Positions 15,699-24,238 of a stretch of DNA of 35,744 nt are shown piece after piece (position 1 is the first letter of the stretch; every line of letters starts with the position of its first letter). This DNA is from CAYVFC01 sp964450715. GTDB lineage: Bacteria; Myxococcota_A; Polyangia; Polyangiales; JAFGIB01. The position numbers and the translations under genes are program-made. The notes under the pieces were generated by a model. The model was not told the origin of the DNA. It did not search any database and saw only the letters and a program-made list of their open reading frames with translations. The stretch is from assembly GCA_964450715.1 (NCBI GenBank), contig CAYVFC010000084.1:1-35744 (forward strand). The letters are read 5' to 3'.

Positions 15699-16745
15699 AT
15701 GTTCACGCAGAGAGCCCGAATGTGCACACTCCATGTTTCCATATCCGTGTTGGCGGCTGCCCTTCTTCTGACCTTGACTGCCTGCGGAGAGGATGCCGGC
15801 CAGGGGGGAGGTCTCTCTGCCGATCCTATAGGACCGACGGCCGGTAGCGGCGCACTCGCGGGCGCCGGCGGTGCCGCGCCCGCGGCGGGTGCCGGCATTG
15901 ATGCAGGCGCGGGCGGCCAGGGTGGAATGGTTGAGATGGCCGGTTCGGGGGGCGTCGCGGGTCAGTACGAGGCCGGTTCGGGGGGCGTCGCGGGTCAGTA
16001 CGAGGCCGGTTCGGGCGTCGCGGGTCAAGACGTGGCCGGCACCGGCGGCGACGCCGGAGGTTCGCCACCGCCGGCCGCTGATCCCTTCCTCCCGGATCGC
16101 TGCAACGGCGACGCCTCCAAGACCATCATGATCGGCGACTCCTATCTGGCTTTGAGCGGCGATATTACTCGATTCCTGCAGCAGTGGTCGGGGCAAACCT
16201 ACCGGACCTACTATGCCAGCGCCACCCAGTTAGAAGGAGGGTTTCCTCCTACCATCCCGGATCAGTATCGCCAGCTGGCGCTGCCACAGGGCCCGGTGCA
16301 GACGATCATCATGACCGGCGGCGGCAACGACGTACTGATCGGCGATCCGAGCTGTCGCACTACTCCGGCTACCACTGCTGGCTCTCAATGCGAGAGCACG
16401 GTTCTGAGGGTAGTGGAGTTAGCCAAGGATCTTCTCGAGGAAGCAGCGGGCGACGGTGTCGAGGAGGTTATCTACTTCTTCTACCCGCACGTGGCGGGAA
16501 TGAACGTGAGTCTGAACCCAACACTTGACTACGCTTATCCGTTGGCCAGAGACCTGTGTGAATCCGCTACCGGCCTTCATTGCACCTTTGTCGACACAAG
16601 AGCTGCCTTTGAAGGCCATCCCGAGTACATCATCCTGGATGGTATTCATCCATCGACGTCGGGCTCCGAGGCGATCGCCCAACTCGTCTGGGAAGTGATG
16701 GAAGACAACTGCACGAACGGGATTACCATTCCTCCGGAGAGGTGA
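15699..16745 (+). CDS. Exported GDSL/SGNH-hydrolase-like lipoprotein (1)
   Basis: 348 aa from ATG 15699, chosen for the AGGGAGG ahead of it and because it places a signal peptide correctly; the longer frame from 15666 has no such site. Signal peptide with lipobox LTAC, Cys29 as lipidation site. Residues ~30-125 are a Gly/Ala/Ser-rich tether containing repeated AGSGGVAGQYE units. The hydrolase domain (~140-338) shows block I MIGDSYL (Ser148), block III TGGGND (Asn210) and block V DGIHPS (Asp314, His317), the catalytic set of SGNH esterases/lipases. Four to six cysteines in the C-terminal half could form disulfides. Expected location: outer membrane or surface. The substrate is unknown (acetylated polysaccharide or lipid ester are family possibilities). 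It is followed after ~50 bp by the Cys-rich gene, probably co-transcribed. Paralogue of 18444-19505. Confidence 0.85.
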   Translation: MFTQRARMCTLHVSISVLAAALLLTLTACGEDAGQGGGLSADPIGPTAGSGALAGAGGAAPAAGAGIDAGAGGQGGMVEMAGSGGVAGQYEAGSGGVAGQYEAGSGVAGQDVAGTGGDAGGSPPPAADPFLPDRCNGDASKTIMIGDSYLALSGDITRFLQQWSGQTYRTYYASATQLEGGFPPTIPDQYRQLALPQGPVQTIIMTGGGNDVLIGDPSCRTTPATTAGSQCESTVLRVVELAKDLLEEAAGDGVEEVIYFFYPHVAGMNVSLNPTLDYAYPLARDLCESATGLHCTFVDTRAAFEGHPEYIILDGIHPSTSGSEAIAQLVWEVMEDNCTNGITIPPER

Positions 16746-16797
16746 TCACAGGTAAGGCTGCGTACGGTCTTTGTTTAGAAAAGCTGGAAAGAGAATC

Positions 16798-18036
16798 GTG
16801 TACCCAGCGTCTATCGGTATTCCGACTTCCAGCAACCGATTTCGGTTTTTCGGTCTGGTTTTCGTCAGCATGGTTTGCTCTGGCACGCTGGCTTCATGCA
16901 GCGTCTATGACGAGGACTTGATCGAAACCCTGAGCCATCCTGCGGCCAGCGGTGGCGGCGGCGACGGCCAGGGCGACGACGGCCAGGGCGATGACAGCCA
17001 GAACGGCGTGGGCGGCGGCAGCGCCGGCAGCGCGCACAGCGGTGGCAACACCCCCGATGCTGGCCTGGATGAGACCTGCGGCAATGGCCGCGTCACGGAT
17101 ACGGAGAGATGCGACATCGCAATCGCGCCTGGCATGCCTGGAGCCTGCCCTACAGAATGCCCGGCCAACGAGGCGTGTTTGCAGTACGCGCTCGAGGGGA
17201 CCAACTGCCACGCCCAGTGCGTCCTGGTGACACCCAATTGCATGGACGGCGACGACTGCTGCCCACCCGGCTGCACCCGGCTAACCGATTCAGATTGCTC
17301 GGCCAGCTGCGGCGACGGCGTAGTGCAAGCCGATGAAGGCGAGATTTGTGAGCCGAGCTGGGCATTGCAGGGTGTTTCGCCGGATGCCGTAACAGCCTGC
17401 CCCACAGAATGCGAGGACGATGGTGACCCGTGTACCCAGGAGCTCCTGTCGGGTAGCGAGGACAACTGTAACGCACAGTGCTCGCGTTCGGACATTACAT
17501 CGCTCGTGGATGGCGACATGTGCTGCCCCGAAGGGGCCAACGCCAACACAGATGGCGACTGTGACCCCGTTTGCGGCAATCAGATCCGCGAAGGCGACGA
17601 GGAATGCGACGGCGCCGTGGGCTGCGATGATCAATGCAAGTCGACGATGACCGACGAGCAGCGGAGCTGCGTCGAGGACTTCGATGTCGTTGCGGGCGCG
17701 TGCGAGGAGTGCATGTGCACCAACTGCACGGATCAAGCCATTACCTGTTTCGGCAGTGGGGATGCAACCAAAGACATGCATTGCTCCAAAATGGCCGACT
17801 GTGGCTACCAGTACGGATGCGTCGGCCTGGTGTGTTACTGCGGAACGGCCCCCATCTTTTTCGATGGTTGCACGTTCGGCGCAAACGGTCCCTGCAAGAC
17901 AGTTATCGAGGAGGCCGCCGGGACTACGAATCTCACGAGCATATTTTTCCAGCAGTATGATGGAACCACGGCCCTGGGACGCGGCCTGGCATTCAGCGAC
18001 TGCTACGAGCGCAATTGCCTCGAGGTCTGCCATTGA
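16798..18036 (+). CDS. Exported Cys-rich protein with Myxococcus-type cysteine-rich repeats
   Basis: About 412 aa from GTG 16798, preferred because GGAAAGAG precedes it; a TTG at 16771 in the same frame is the alternative and has only a poorly spaced GGTAAGG. The N-terminus has a basic patch (SNRFRFFG), a hydrophobic core and a lipobox LASC, then a Gly/Asp-rich linker. Three repeats of the pattern CG[ND]G.(V)...(G)E.C[DE] are visible: CGNGRVTDTERCD, CGDGVVQADEGEICE and CGNQIREGDEECD. They alternate with CPTEC, CCPPGCT, CCPEGA and a C-terminal CxxCMCxxC block. Such repeats are characteristic of secreted myxobacterial proteins (Myxococcus cysteine-rich repeat). All cysteines probably form disulfides, so it acts outside the cytoplasm. 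No catalytic motif is seen; a structural, adhesive or binding role is possible. It sits 50 bp after the SGNH lipoprotein. Confidence 0.75.
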   Translation: MYPASIGIPTSSNRFRFFGLVFVSMVCSGTLASCSVYDEDLIETLSHPAASGGGGDGQGDDGQGDDSQNGVGGGSAGSAHSGGNTPDAGLDETCGNGRVTDTERCDIAIAPGMPGACPTECPANEACLQYALEGTNCHAQCVLVTPNCMDGDDCCPPGCTRLTDSDCSASCGDGVVQADEGEICEPSWALQGVSPDAVTACPTECEDDGDPCTQELLSGSEDNCNAQCSRSDITSLVDGDMCCPEGANANTDGDCDPVCGNQIREGDEECDGAVGCDDQCKSTMTDEQRSCVEDFDVVAGACEECMCTNCTDQAITCFGSGDATKDMHCSKMADCGYQYGCVGLVCYCGTAPIFFDGCTFGANGPCKTVIEEAAGTTNLTSIFFQQYDGTTALGRGLAFSDCYERNCLEVCH

Positions 18037-18186
18037 CGGCACGGCCGCGGGTCGGCCGCGGGCCCACTTTCCGGCACGATCGGGCCCGCCGCCGGTGACT
18101 ACGCAATAGATGTGAGGACGAATGCCGATATCGCGACCCCGGGTGTGAAGCACCGCGGTATCGACCTTTCGTGAGGGACGGCGGCC

Positions 18187-18443
18187 CGACACCTCTTTTT
18201 CGACAGTCCCGGCCCGTCAGAATGTTCCCAGAATAATTCCAGAGTCCCACGAGGATCTCTTGGTGTCCCGGTTTTACACTCTTGGGTATGGGCTGCGTCA
18301 GTCGACCGAACGCGCCCTCGAAAAAACCAAGGCCTCATGGGTAGACGAACCGAGCGAGCATTGCGGGAACAGGTGAGGCCCTTGGGAGAACGCGAATAAT
18401 CCCGTCTGGTTACAGAATACACCATCTGAACAGGGAGGCCCCC
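18187..18443 (+). promoter_or_regulatory. Duplicated promoter/leader block, copy B
   Basis: Homologous to 15437-15698 throughout, with the same block order and the same CAGGGAGG ribosome-binding site. Differences are scattered substitutions and small indels, so the duplication is not very recent. The candidate -10 here is TACACT in GGTTTTACACTCTTGGG. Positions 18037-18186 show no gene. Confidence 0.75.
18218..18245 (+). promoter_or_regulatory. Three CAGA(A/G)T direct repeats at 11-bp spacing (copy B)
   Basis: CAGAAT at 18218-18223 and 18229-18234, CAGAGT at 18240-18245, with the same 11-bp phase as copy A. Spacing has been kept although surrounding bases changed, which argues for selection. 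Confidence 0.5.
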
Positions 18444-19505
18444 ATGCCCACGCAGAAAGTTCGAATGTGCCCATTCCATGTTTCCATATCCATGTTGGCG
18501 ACCACGCTTCTTCTGGCTTTGACGGCCTGCGCAGAGGATGACGGCGAGGGGGGAGGTGCCACTTTCGATCCTTTGGGGCCGGCGGCCGGTAGCGATGCGC
18601 CCGCGGGGGCCGGCGGCGCCGCGCCCGTTGCGGGCACCGGTATTGAAGCAGGCGCGGGCGGCCAGGGCGGAATGGAGGAAATGGCCGGTTCGGGCGCCGC
18701 GGGTCAATACGAGGCCGGATCGGGGGGCTTCGCGGGTCAGTACGAGGCCGGATCGGGGGGCTTCGCGGGTCAGTACGAGGCCGGCAGTGGCGGGGACACC
18801 GGAGGAGCAGGAGGTACAGGAGGTACAAGCGATATCAGGCCTCCTTGTCTCAAAGATCCCCGCCAAGTGGTGTTGGTAGGAGACTCCTACATGAACGCGC
18901 CCTCGTGGATCGGGCGAGCGATCGCCGAGGCCGCTGTTGCGGACGGCGCGCTTCAACCCGGCCAAACCTACGCCGACTACTCGATCGGCGCCGCGACCGT
19001 GCTTTCCGGCCAGATCCCCGGCCAACTAGACCGGGCCCTGGCGGACAACCCGAACGTGAAGACCTATATCGGGACTGGATGCGGCAACGATATCATCGGT
19101 TCCCTGGTCTGTCTTATGCCTGGCTCCACCCAGAATACGACCTGTACGGATATCATCGCACGATGCTCTCAAGCCTTCATGGACATGGGTGATAGAGCTA
19201 AAGCAGCCGGCGTAACGGACTCGATTCTATTTTACTATCCGGACAATGTTCCCGGCGGCGGGGCAGAGATCGCGCAGTACGGGGCCGAAGAGGCGGCCGC
19301 GTCGTCCGCCGCTCTCTCCACGCCCGAGTTCAGGGCCTATTTTGTCGATACGATACCGCTTATGCAGAGCCACCCTGATTGGTACTTGGATATCATACAT
19401 GTCAACGCGCAAGGCGCTCAGCTTATCGGTGACGCGATATACCAGGTCATGAAAGACAACTGCATTGCGCAGCCAGAAAGTAGCGGTTGCTGCGAACCGT
19501 GGTGA
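18444..19505 (+). CDS. Exported GDSL/SGNH-hydrolase-like lipoprotein (2)
   Basis: 353 aa, start ATG 18444 after CAGGGAGG. Signal peptide MPTQKVRMCPFHVSISMLAT... with lipobox LTAC, Cys29. Gly-rich tether (~30-128) with AGSGGFAGQYE repeats, nearly the same as in the paralogue at 15699-16745; N-termini of the two are also closely similar, while catalytic domains have diverged more. Catalytic residues: LVGDSYM (Ser148), TGCGND (Asn215), DIIHVNAQG (Asp316, His319). The oxyanion Gly is also present. It is predicted to be a lipid-anchored esterase of unknown substrate. The next gene (PHB-depolymerase-like) starts 38 bp downstream, so the two form a second lipoprotein operon under duplicated promoter B. 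Divergent substrate pockets in otherwise paired proteins suggest subfunctionalisation. Confidence 0.85.
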   Translation: MPTQKVRMCPFHVSISMLATTLLLALTACAEDDGEGGGATFDPLGPAAGSDAPAGAGGAAPVAGTGIEAGAGGQGGMEEMAGSGAAGQYEAGSGGFAGQYEAGSGGFAGQYEAGSGGDTGGAGGTGGTSDIRPPCLKDPRQVVLVGDSYMNAPSWIGRAIAEAAVADGALQPGQTYADYSIGAATVLSGQIPGQLDRALADNPNVKTYIGTGCGNDIIGSLVCLMPGSTQNTTCTDIIARCSQAFMDMGDRAKAAGVTDSILFYYPDNVPGGGAEIAQYGAEEAAASSAALSTPEFRAYFVDTIPLMQSHPDWYLDIIHVNAQGAQLIGDAIYQVMKDNCIAQPESSGCCEPW

Positions 19506-19542
19506 GGAGTCTGGGGCTGTGGCGGCGCGACGGGAGTCGGTG

Positions 19543-20679
19543 ATGAGGGTAGTTTTCTACGCCGCAGCGGCTTGCCTGCTGCTGCTCGCTTCTGCGTGCA
19601 GCGCCGAAGGGACGGATCCAGGGGGAACCGGAGGTGCGAGCAGCGGTTCTGCCGGGGCCGGCGGCCACGCGCCGTCAGGCGCGGGCGTCTCCGGTTATCC
19701 GGGGGCGTCCGGTACACCGGACGCAGGGGGCACCGCCGGGGCAGCGGGAACCGCGGGTACTGCCGGGGTGGCGGGAACCGCAGGCGCGGCCGGTAGTGAG
19801 GTCACGGCCGGCACCGGCGGAGACACCCCGGTCGAGCCGATGGACGGCGGCGTGGACGATGGCGGTGGTGGCTTTGCCGCCGGCGGCGGCAGCGGCGGAA
19901 CCGGCGGCAACGACCCGACCGGCCCCGTGCCGGTGATCCCGCCCGCACCCGCGAATTGCCCGGTCATTGCCACGGGGAACATCACCGTACTGGGGCAGAG
20001 CGTCCAGATCTGGACGGGGCCGCCCGGGCAAACCGGTCCCATGGTCTTCTACTGGCACGGGACCGGCGGCAATTCCGGGGAGGCCGTGAACGGCCTGGGG
20101 CCGGGGCTAGGGGAGGTTCAGGCCAGCGGCGGCGTCGTCGCCTCGTTCACCACCACGACCGGCACGGGAACCAGCACTACCGGCAGCACCGTATGGCATA
20201 CCGGCGACTTCGAGATGGCCGACATCATTCTGGCCTGCGCCGCGCAGCAGGGGCTGATCGACACGCGGCAGGTATTCACCGCCGGTTGCAGCGCCGGCGG
20301 CCTGCATGCCTCGGCCATGGTCTATCATCGATCGAGCTACCTGGCGGGGGCCATGCCCAACTCCGGTGGCATCCTCCTCCCCGCCCAGCTGCAGGATCCC
20401 TCGCACGTGCCCGCGGTGATCAGCACCCATGGCGCAGCCGGCGTGGACGTGGTGTTCATCGACTTCTCCGACACGACCGCCAGGCTGACCAGCGACCTCG
20501 CCTCGCTCGGCGGCTTCGTCGTCAACTGCGACCACGGCGGCATGCACTGCATCAGCCCGGCCGAGGTCAAGAGCGCGCAGTGGGAGTTTCTCAAGGCCCA
20601 CCCATTCGGTTACGGAACCTCGCCCTATGCCGGCGGGCTGCCCGCGCACTTCCCCGCCTACTGCCGGATCATCAACTGA
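19543..20679 (+). CDS. Exported serine esterase lipoprotein, PHB-depolymerase/feruloyl-esterase-like alpha/beta hydrolase
   Basis: 378 aa from ATG 19543 (GGGAG 8 bases upstream; the frame extends to 19465 but overlaps the previous gene and would bury the signal peptide). Signal peptide with lipobox LASAC, Cys19. A low-complexity Gly/Ala/Thr tether (~20-140; AGTAGAAGTAGTAGVAGTAG type) precedes the catalytic domain. Hydrolase features: FYWHGTGGN (oxyanion-type HG), then TAGCSAGGLHAS with nucleophile Ser250 in a GxSxG elbow, an acidic residue in the VDVVFIDFSD region, and CDHGGMHC supplying the catalytic His. Two cysteines flank that His. Family members hydrolyse polyhydroxyalkanoates, acetylxylan or feruloyl esters; the substrate cannot be told from sequence. 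It ends 46 bp from the convergent regulator gene. Confidence 0.8.
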   Translation: MRVVFYAAAACLLLLASACSAEGTDPGGTGGASSGSAGAGGHAPSGAGVSGYPGASGTPDAGGTAGAAGTAGTAGVAGTAGAAGSEVTAGTGGDTPVEPMDGGVDDGGGGFAAGGGSGGTGGNDPTGPVPVIPPAPANCPVIATGNITVLGQSVQIWTGPPGQTGPMVFYWHGTGGNSGEAVNGLGPGLGEVQASGGVVASFTTTTGTGTSTTGSTVWHTGDFEMADIILACAAQQGLIDTRQVFTAGCSAGGLHASAMVYHRSSYLAGAMPNSGGILLPAQLQDPSHVPAVISTHGAAGVDVVFIDFSDTTARLTSDLASLGGFVVNCDHGGMHCISPAEVKSAQWEFLKAHPFGYGTSPYAGGLPAHFPAYCRIIN

Positions 20680-20692
20680 ACCACAGGTGAAA

Positions 20693-20711
20693 TCGACGTA
20701 TCCAACGTCGA
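20693..20711. terminator. Hairpin between convergent genes
   Basis: Seven-bp perfect stem (TCGACGT/ACGTCGA) with 5-nt loop, placed between the esterase stop (20679) and the regulator stop (20726). It is well placed for a bidirectional terminator but lacks a clear T-tract. Confidence 0.4.
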
Positions 20712-20725
20712 GAAACCGGTATCCA

Positions 20726-23700
20726 TCAGTCCATTGTCCACCGGATTCCCAGCTGTCGTCCGGTTTCCCTGGCGGCAGCCAGTAGCTCCCGGGAACGCGC
20801 CCGGGCCTCCTTCGAGGGTTCCTCGGCCAATAGACGCCCGTAGCTATGGCGTGTCAGCGCCAGCGCAACCGGCAGCTCCAGCTTCTGGTTCATCACCAGA
20901 GCATCCTCGAAATGCTCCGCCGCCTGCTTCCTTTTACCGAGCAATCGGGCCAGCTCCCCCAGAAAATGCGATACCGAGCCGACGCTGTTGATTATCGTAC
21001 TGGTGGCGTTGATATGGGAATAGGGTTTCAGCAGCTGGTATAGCGTCTGACCTCTCTGCCGGTCTTCGAGCGGTACCGCGATCCTCACCAGGTCGACCAG
21101 GGTGGATATGTAGGCACGGTCCTTGGGGATATCTGCAAATTGGTTCTTTGCGAGCTTCTCGAAGGCGCGAGTCGCTTTCTCGATTTGCCCGGCGGCCAGG
21201 GCAAGAAAGGCCCGGTGCGAGCGATAATTGTGTAACTCTCTCAACCACGGAAATCGTAGTGCGGGTTCGTCTTCGAGGTCCTCCGCGGTGATGGTGCCCT
21301 GCATGGCGCGTCGTATTGACGTCCTGAAACCGCTCCTGAACTCGGCTCCTTCAGGTCTCGCCTGAATGGATCCCTCGTCCAACTCTCGAAACCTCGACTC
21401 CGCCTCGTCGAAATGACCGCGTAGAAACAGGAATATCTGCACCCTCAGGCGCTCGACCCGCTCCCTTGCCCATTCGATACCAAACTCGAGCGCTGTACGC
21501 CGCCAATCCTCCAGTGTCGCCTCGACTCCCGCCAGATCGCCCAGCTGTATAAACGCGTGCAGCCTGATCATATATATGTCGATCATGGACCAATGAAAGG
21601 TTCGCCGGCGCGCGATGAGATCCAGCATCTCCTCGGTGATCCCGACCAGCTCATCGAGACGATCAGGCCCGGTATGCGAGTAGGCCCTTGCGGCCAGCGC
21701 ATCTAGCAAGACCTCCGGATCCTCGACTTGATATGCCAGCTCCAGTGCCTGCGAGCTCAGCTTCTGACTGCGATCCATATCCAGCGAGTTGGGATGTAGC
21801 CACGCCAGATAGGCGAGAACCCGGCAACGCTCTTTTACCGCATCGGGAGGCAAGGCCCCCAGTGCGTATTCCAGGTCATCGAGAACGGCCGGATCGGGAA
21901 CCTGAGCCATGATTAACGAGTATCGCGATAATATCCGAGTTTGTATGAGCCTGTCGATCAGACCGTTTTGCCTGGCGATGTCGCAGGCGCGATCGCCAAC
22001 CAAACGGGCCTGCCGTCGTAGACCGGCCTTGCCGAGCGCGAACGCCTGGGCCGACAGCAGATCGCACTGTTGGCCCGGGTCGGGCCGAGGATCGAATTCA
22101 AGCGCCCGCACCGCCCTTTGCAGGTGAGACGCCGCCTCCTGGTGGGCCAGCATCTTCGTCGCCTGGGAGGCCGCCTGAAGCGCGTACCGGATCGCTTTTT
22201 CATACTGGCCCTCGGGCAAGGCTTGATGGAAGTGGTGAGCAAGCTCGTTGATACCGAGCTGTCCGGAAGGATTGCTCTCCAGTACCTCCGCCACCCGGCG
22301 ATGAAGCCGGGCACGCTCCTCGCTCGAGAGACCTCCGTACAGGACTTCCGCGATCAGATCGTGGCTGAACTCGTACCTGCCAATCTCTCTTTCCCCGTTC
22401 ACCAGCCCGCTTCTTTCGGCCGCCTCCAGGCGAGAGAGAACTTCGCCGCTTTCCGGGTGAAACAGATGCTGTAACAGGCTCAGATCAAAGCTTCTACCAA
22501 TGACACTGGCGACCTCGAGCAGCTTGCGGCTATCCGGATCGATCTTGTCCAGTCTGCTACGGACCACACCCAATGCCGCCTCTGGTATCTCGATATCCAG
22601 GGATCCGACATTGGCGAGATCCGACGAATCGTCCCTGGCCACGAGTAACCGAACCGCCTCGCGCATAAAAAAGGGATTGCCGGAGGTTCGCTCGAAGACA
22701 GCCGTGACCAACGATTCCGGAACAGGGCCCCGGGAAACCTGTGTCAGGTACTGGCCCACTTCCTGCTGCCGTAGACCGGCGAGTTGTATTCGCTGACAGA
22801 CCCGACTACCCAGCAGAGCGCCGAGACTTTTCCGGTTGGGATGCTCCATTGCCAGCTCGGTGTCGCGAAGCGTGCCGATGATCAGCAGCCTTCCCTCCAA
22901 CAGCTGAGAGGCCAGGAACGCCGCCAGTTCCAGGCTCGCCGTATCGGCCCAGTGCAGGTCGTCCAGGATGACCAGAGAGGTGCTGAGCTCGCTTGCCGAG
23001 ATCAATAACCGGGTGATCGTCTGATAGACCCTGGCGCTCGTTTCCATGGTGTCCGTTTCCGCGGGCTCGAACGAATCGCCCAGGCGGGCGGCCAGATCCG
23101 GAACGATGAGAGCAAGCTGAGAAAGGCTACGCTTGTCGATGGACTTCAGTACCCCGGGCCCCAGCTCGCTGACGGCTCCCTTCAAGGCGCCGTACCAGGG
23201 CAAAAAGGCCGGTGCGCCGTCCTGGTCGATACAGCGGCCCCGGTGGACCCTTATACCTCTTTGCCTGGCCAGGTCCGACAACTCCATGGCAGTGCGCGTT
23301 TTGCCGATACCCGCATCACCTTCCAGTAGAAAGAACTGGCTCTCACCGGATTCGGTCTGGTCAAGGGCTTTGCGGAGCCGCCGGATCACCTGTTGTCGCC
23401 CCACGAACGGTTCGGATGGAGGGCTGGATGGAATACTGGAGGTCGGTCGCGTCTCGGGTTTGTCGACGATCTCGTCCTCGGTAACGCTGACAACGCAGTC
23501 GAAGCAGTAGCCCACGCCATACAGCGTGCGAATCGGATGCGTGTCCGATCGCTTCTGCCCCAACGCCGTTCGCAGCTCCGATAGTTGGGAGTGCAGGGCG
23601 GATTCGGACACCACGACGTCGTACCAGATGTTGTCGAGTAGTTCTTGCTTGGTGACACTCCGGCCGCGATGCTCGATGAGGTACTTCAGTATCGCCAGCG

Positions 23701-23788
23701 GCTTGGGCCCGAGCTCGACACGCTCGCCGTCGCGTAGAAGCTCGTCGCGTCGAGCGACCAGTATGAAGTTATGAAAGACGTAGGCCAT
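20726..23788 (-). CDS. PhoB/OmpR-type winged-helix regulator fused to AAA/STAND ATPase and helical repeats
   Basis: 1020 aa. Residues ~1-100 form a winged helix of the OmpR/PhoB C-terminal type (LLRDGERVELGPKPLAILKYLIEHRGRSVTKQELLDNIW ... ESALHSQLSELRTALG ... IRTLYGVGYCF), here N-terminal and without a receiver domain. Residues ~127-400 are an ATPase of the AAA_16/STAND kind: PFVGRQQVIRRL, Walker A GDAGIGKT (157-164), Walker B LVILDDLHWAD (272-282), with conserved residues intact. The remaining ~600 residues are helical and TPR-like. This is the BTAD/SARP-free layout of 'winged helix plus predicted ATPase' regulators, in which nucleotide and ligand state of the ATPase gates DNA binding. No membrane segment. 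It is divergent from the second kinase gene (450 bp between starts) and convergent with the esterase operon. Likely target: 11-bp repeats in the duplicated promoters (inference). Confidence 0.85.
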   Translation of the reverse strand: MAYVFHNFILVARRDELLRDGERVELGPKPLAILKYLIEHRGRSVTKQELLDNIWYDVVVSESALHSQLSELRTALGQKRSDTHPIRTLYGVGYCFDCVVSVTEDEIVDKPETRPTSSIPSSPPSEPFVGRQQVIRRLRKALDQTESGESQFFLLEGDAGIGKTRTAMELSDLARQRGIRVHRGRCIDQDGAPAFLPWYGALKGAVSELGPGVLKSIDKRSLSQLALIVPDLAARLGDSFEPAETDTMETSARVYQTITRLLISASELSTSLVILDDLHWADTASLELAAFLASQLLEGRLLIIGTLRDTELAMEHPNRKSLGALLGSRVCQRIQLAGLRQQEVGQYLTQVSRGPVPESLVTAVFERTSGNPFFMREAVRLLVARDDSSDLANVGSLDIEIPEAALGVVRSRLDKIDPDSRKLLEVASVIGRSFDLSLLQHLFHPESGEVLSRLEAAERSGLVNGEREIGRYEFSHDLIAEVLYGGLSSEERARLHRRVAEVLESNPSGQLGINELAHHFHQALPEGQYEKAIRYALQAASQATKMLAHQEAASHLQRAVRALEFDPRPDPGQQCDLLSAQAFALGKAGLRRQARLVGDRACDIARQNGLIDRLIQTRILSRYSLIMAQVPDPAVLDDLEYALGALPPDAVKERCRVLAYLAWLHPNSLDMDRSQKLSSQALELAYQVEDPEVLLDALAARAYSHTGPDRLDELVGITEEMLDLIARRRTFHWSMIDIYMIRLHAFIQLGDLAGVEATLEDWRRTALEFGIEWARERVERLRVQIFLFLRGHFDEAESRFRELDEGSIQARPEGAEFRSGFRTSIRRAMQGTITAEDLEDEPALRFPWLRELHNYRSHRAFLALAAGQIEKATRAFEKLAKNQFADIPKDRAYISTLVDLVRIAVPLEDRQRGQTLYQLLKPYSHINATSTIINSVGSVSHFLGELARLLGKRKQAAEHFEDALVMNQKLELPVALALTRHSYGRLLAEEPSKEARARSRELLAAARETGRQLGIRWTMD

Positions 23789-24146
23789 ACGGTCGGCGTA
23801 CCGGTGCGGAAGGAACAGCCTTAATCAGCCAATATGCCCTTTTTCGGGTCGGAAGACAACGCAATCGGATAGAGCCGGGTTCGGTCCTGTAGACGGAGCG
23901 TTGGTAGACGAATTTCGGCATACACCGTACAGAAATTGGTTTTGATCGCACAGCGTCCGCTGTACCGCGGCATCGCTGGTGTCCTCCTTCTCGTTTTCAG
24001 GGGGGTCTCAACGTCATCAGTTCTGTATCCTGACGACGGAAGGGACACCACTGCACCTCACCCGCCCCGGCCGTTTGCGAAATCGTCGCCGCCGTCGCGG
24101 CAATCGCCAAAAATGCCCTGCTCAACGCAGGTACTGCGTTCCAAGC

Positions 24147-24175
24147 TTGAGAATCGGAAGCCACATTCGTACGAT
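24147..24175 (+). promoter_or_regulatory. Candidate sigma-70-type promoter for kinase 2
   Basis: TTGAGA (24147-24152), 17-bp spacer, TACGAT (24170-24175), giving a 5' leader of roughly 55 nt. The rest of the divergent intergenic region 23789-24238 contains no gene and no clear minus-strand promoter. Confidence 0.4.
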
Positions 24176-24238
24176 AGATATTAACGCATAGTTGGGCATA
24201 CATCGGATTTCAGCAGGCATTGGTTTGCCCGGGAGGGC

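Noticed and set aside
15681..18192. Minus-strand frames opposite the SGNH and Cys-rich genes with RTGLVLTRDAP-type repeats
   Set aside because: The repeats are the antisense reading of the Gly-rich tether repeats in the lipoproteins; no independent coding evidence.
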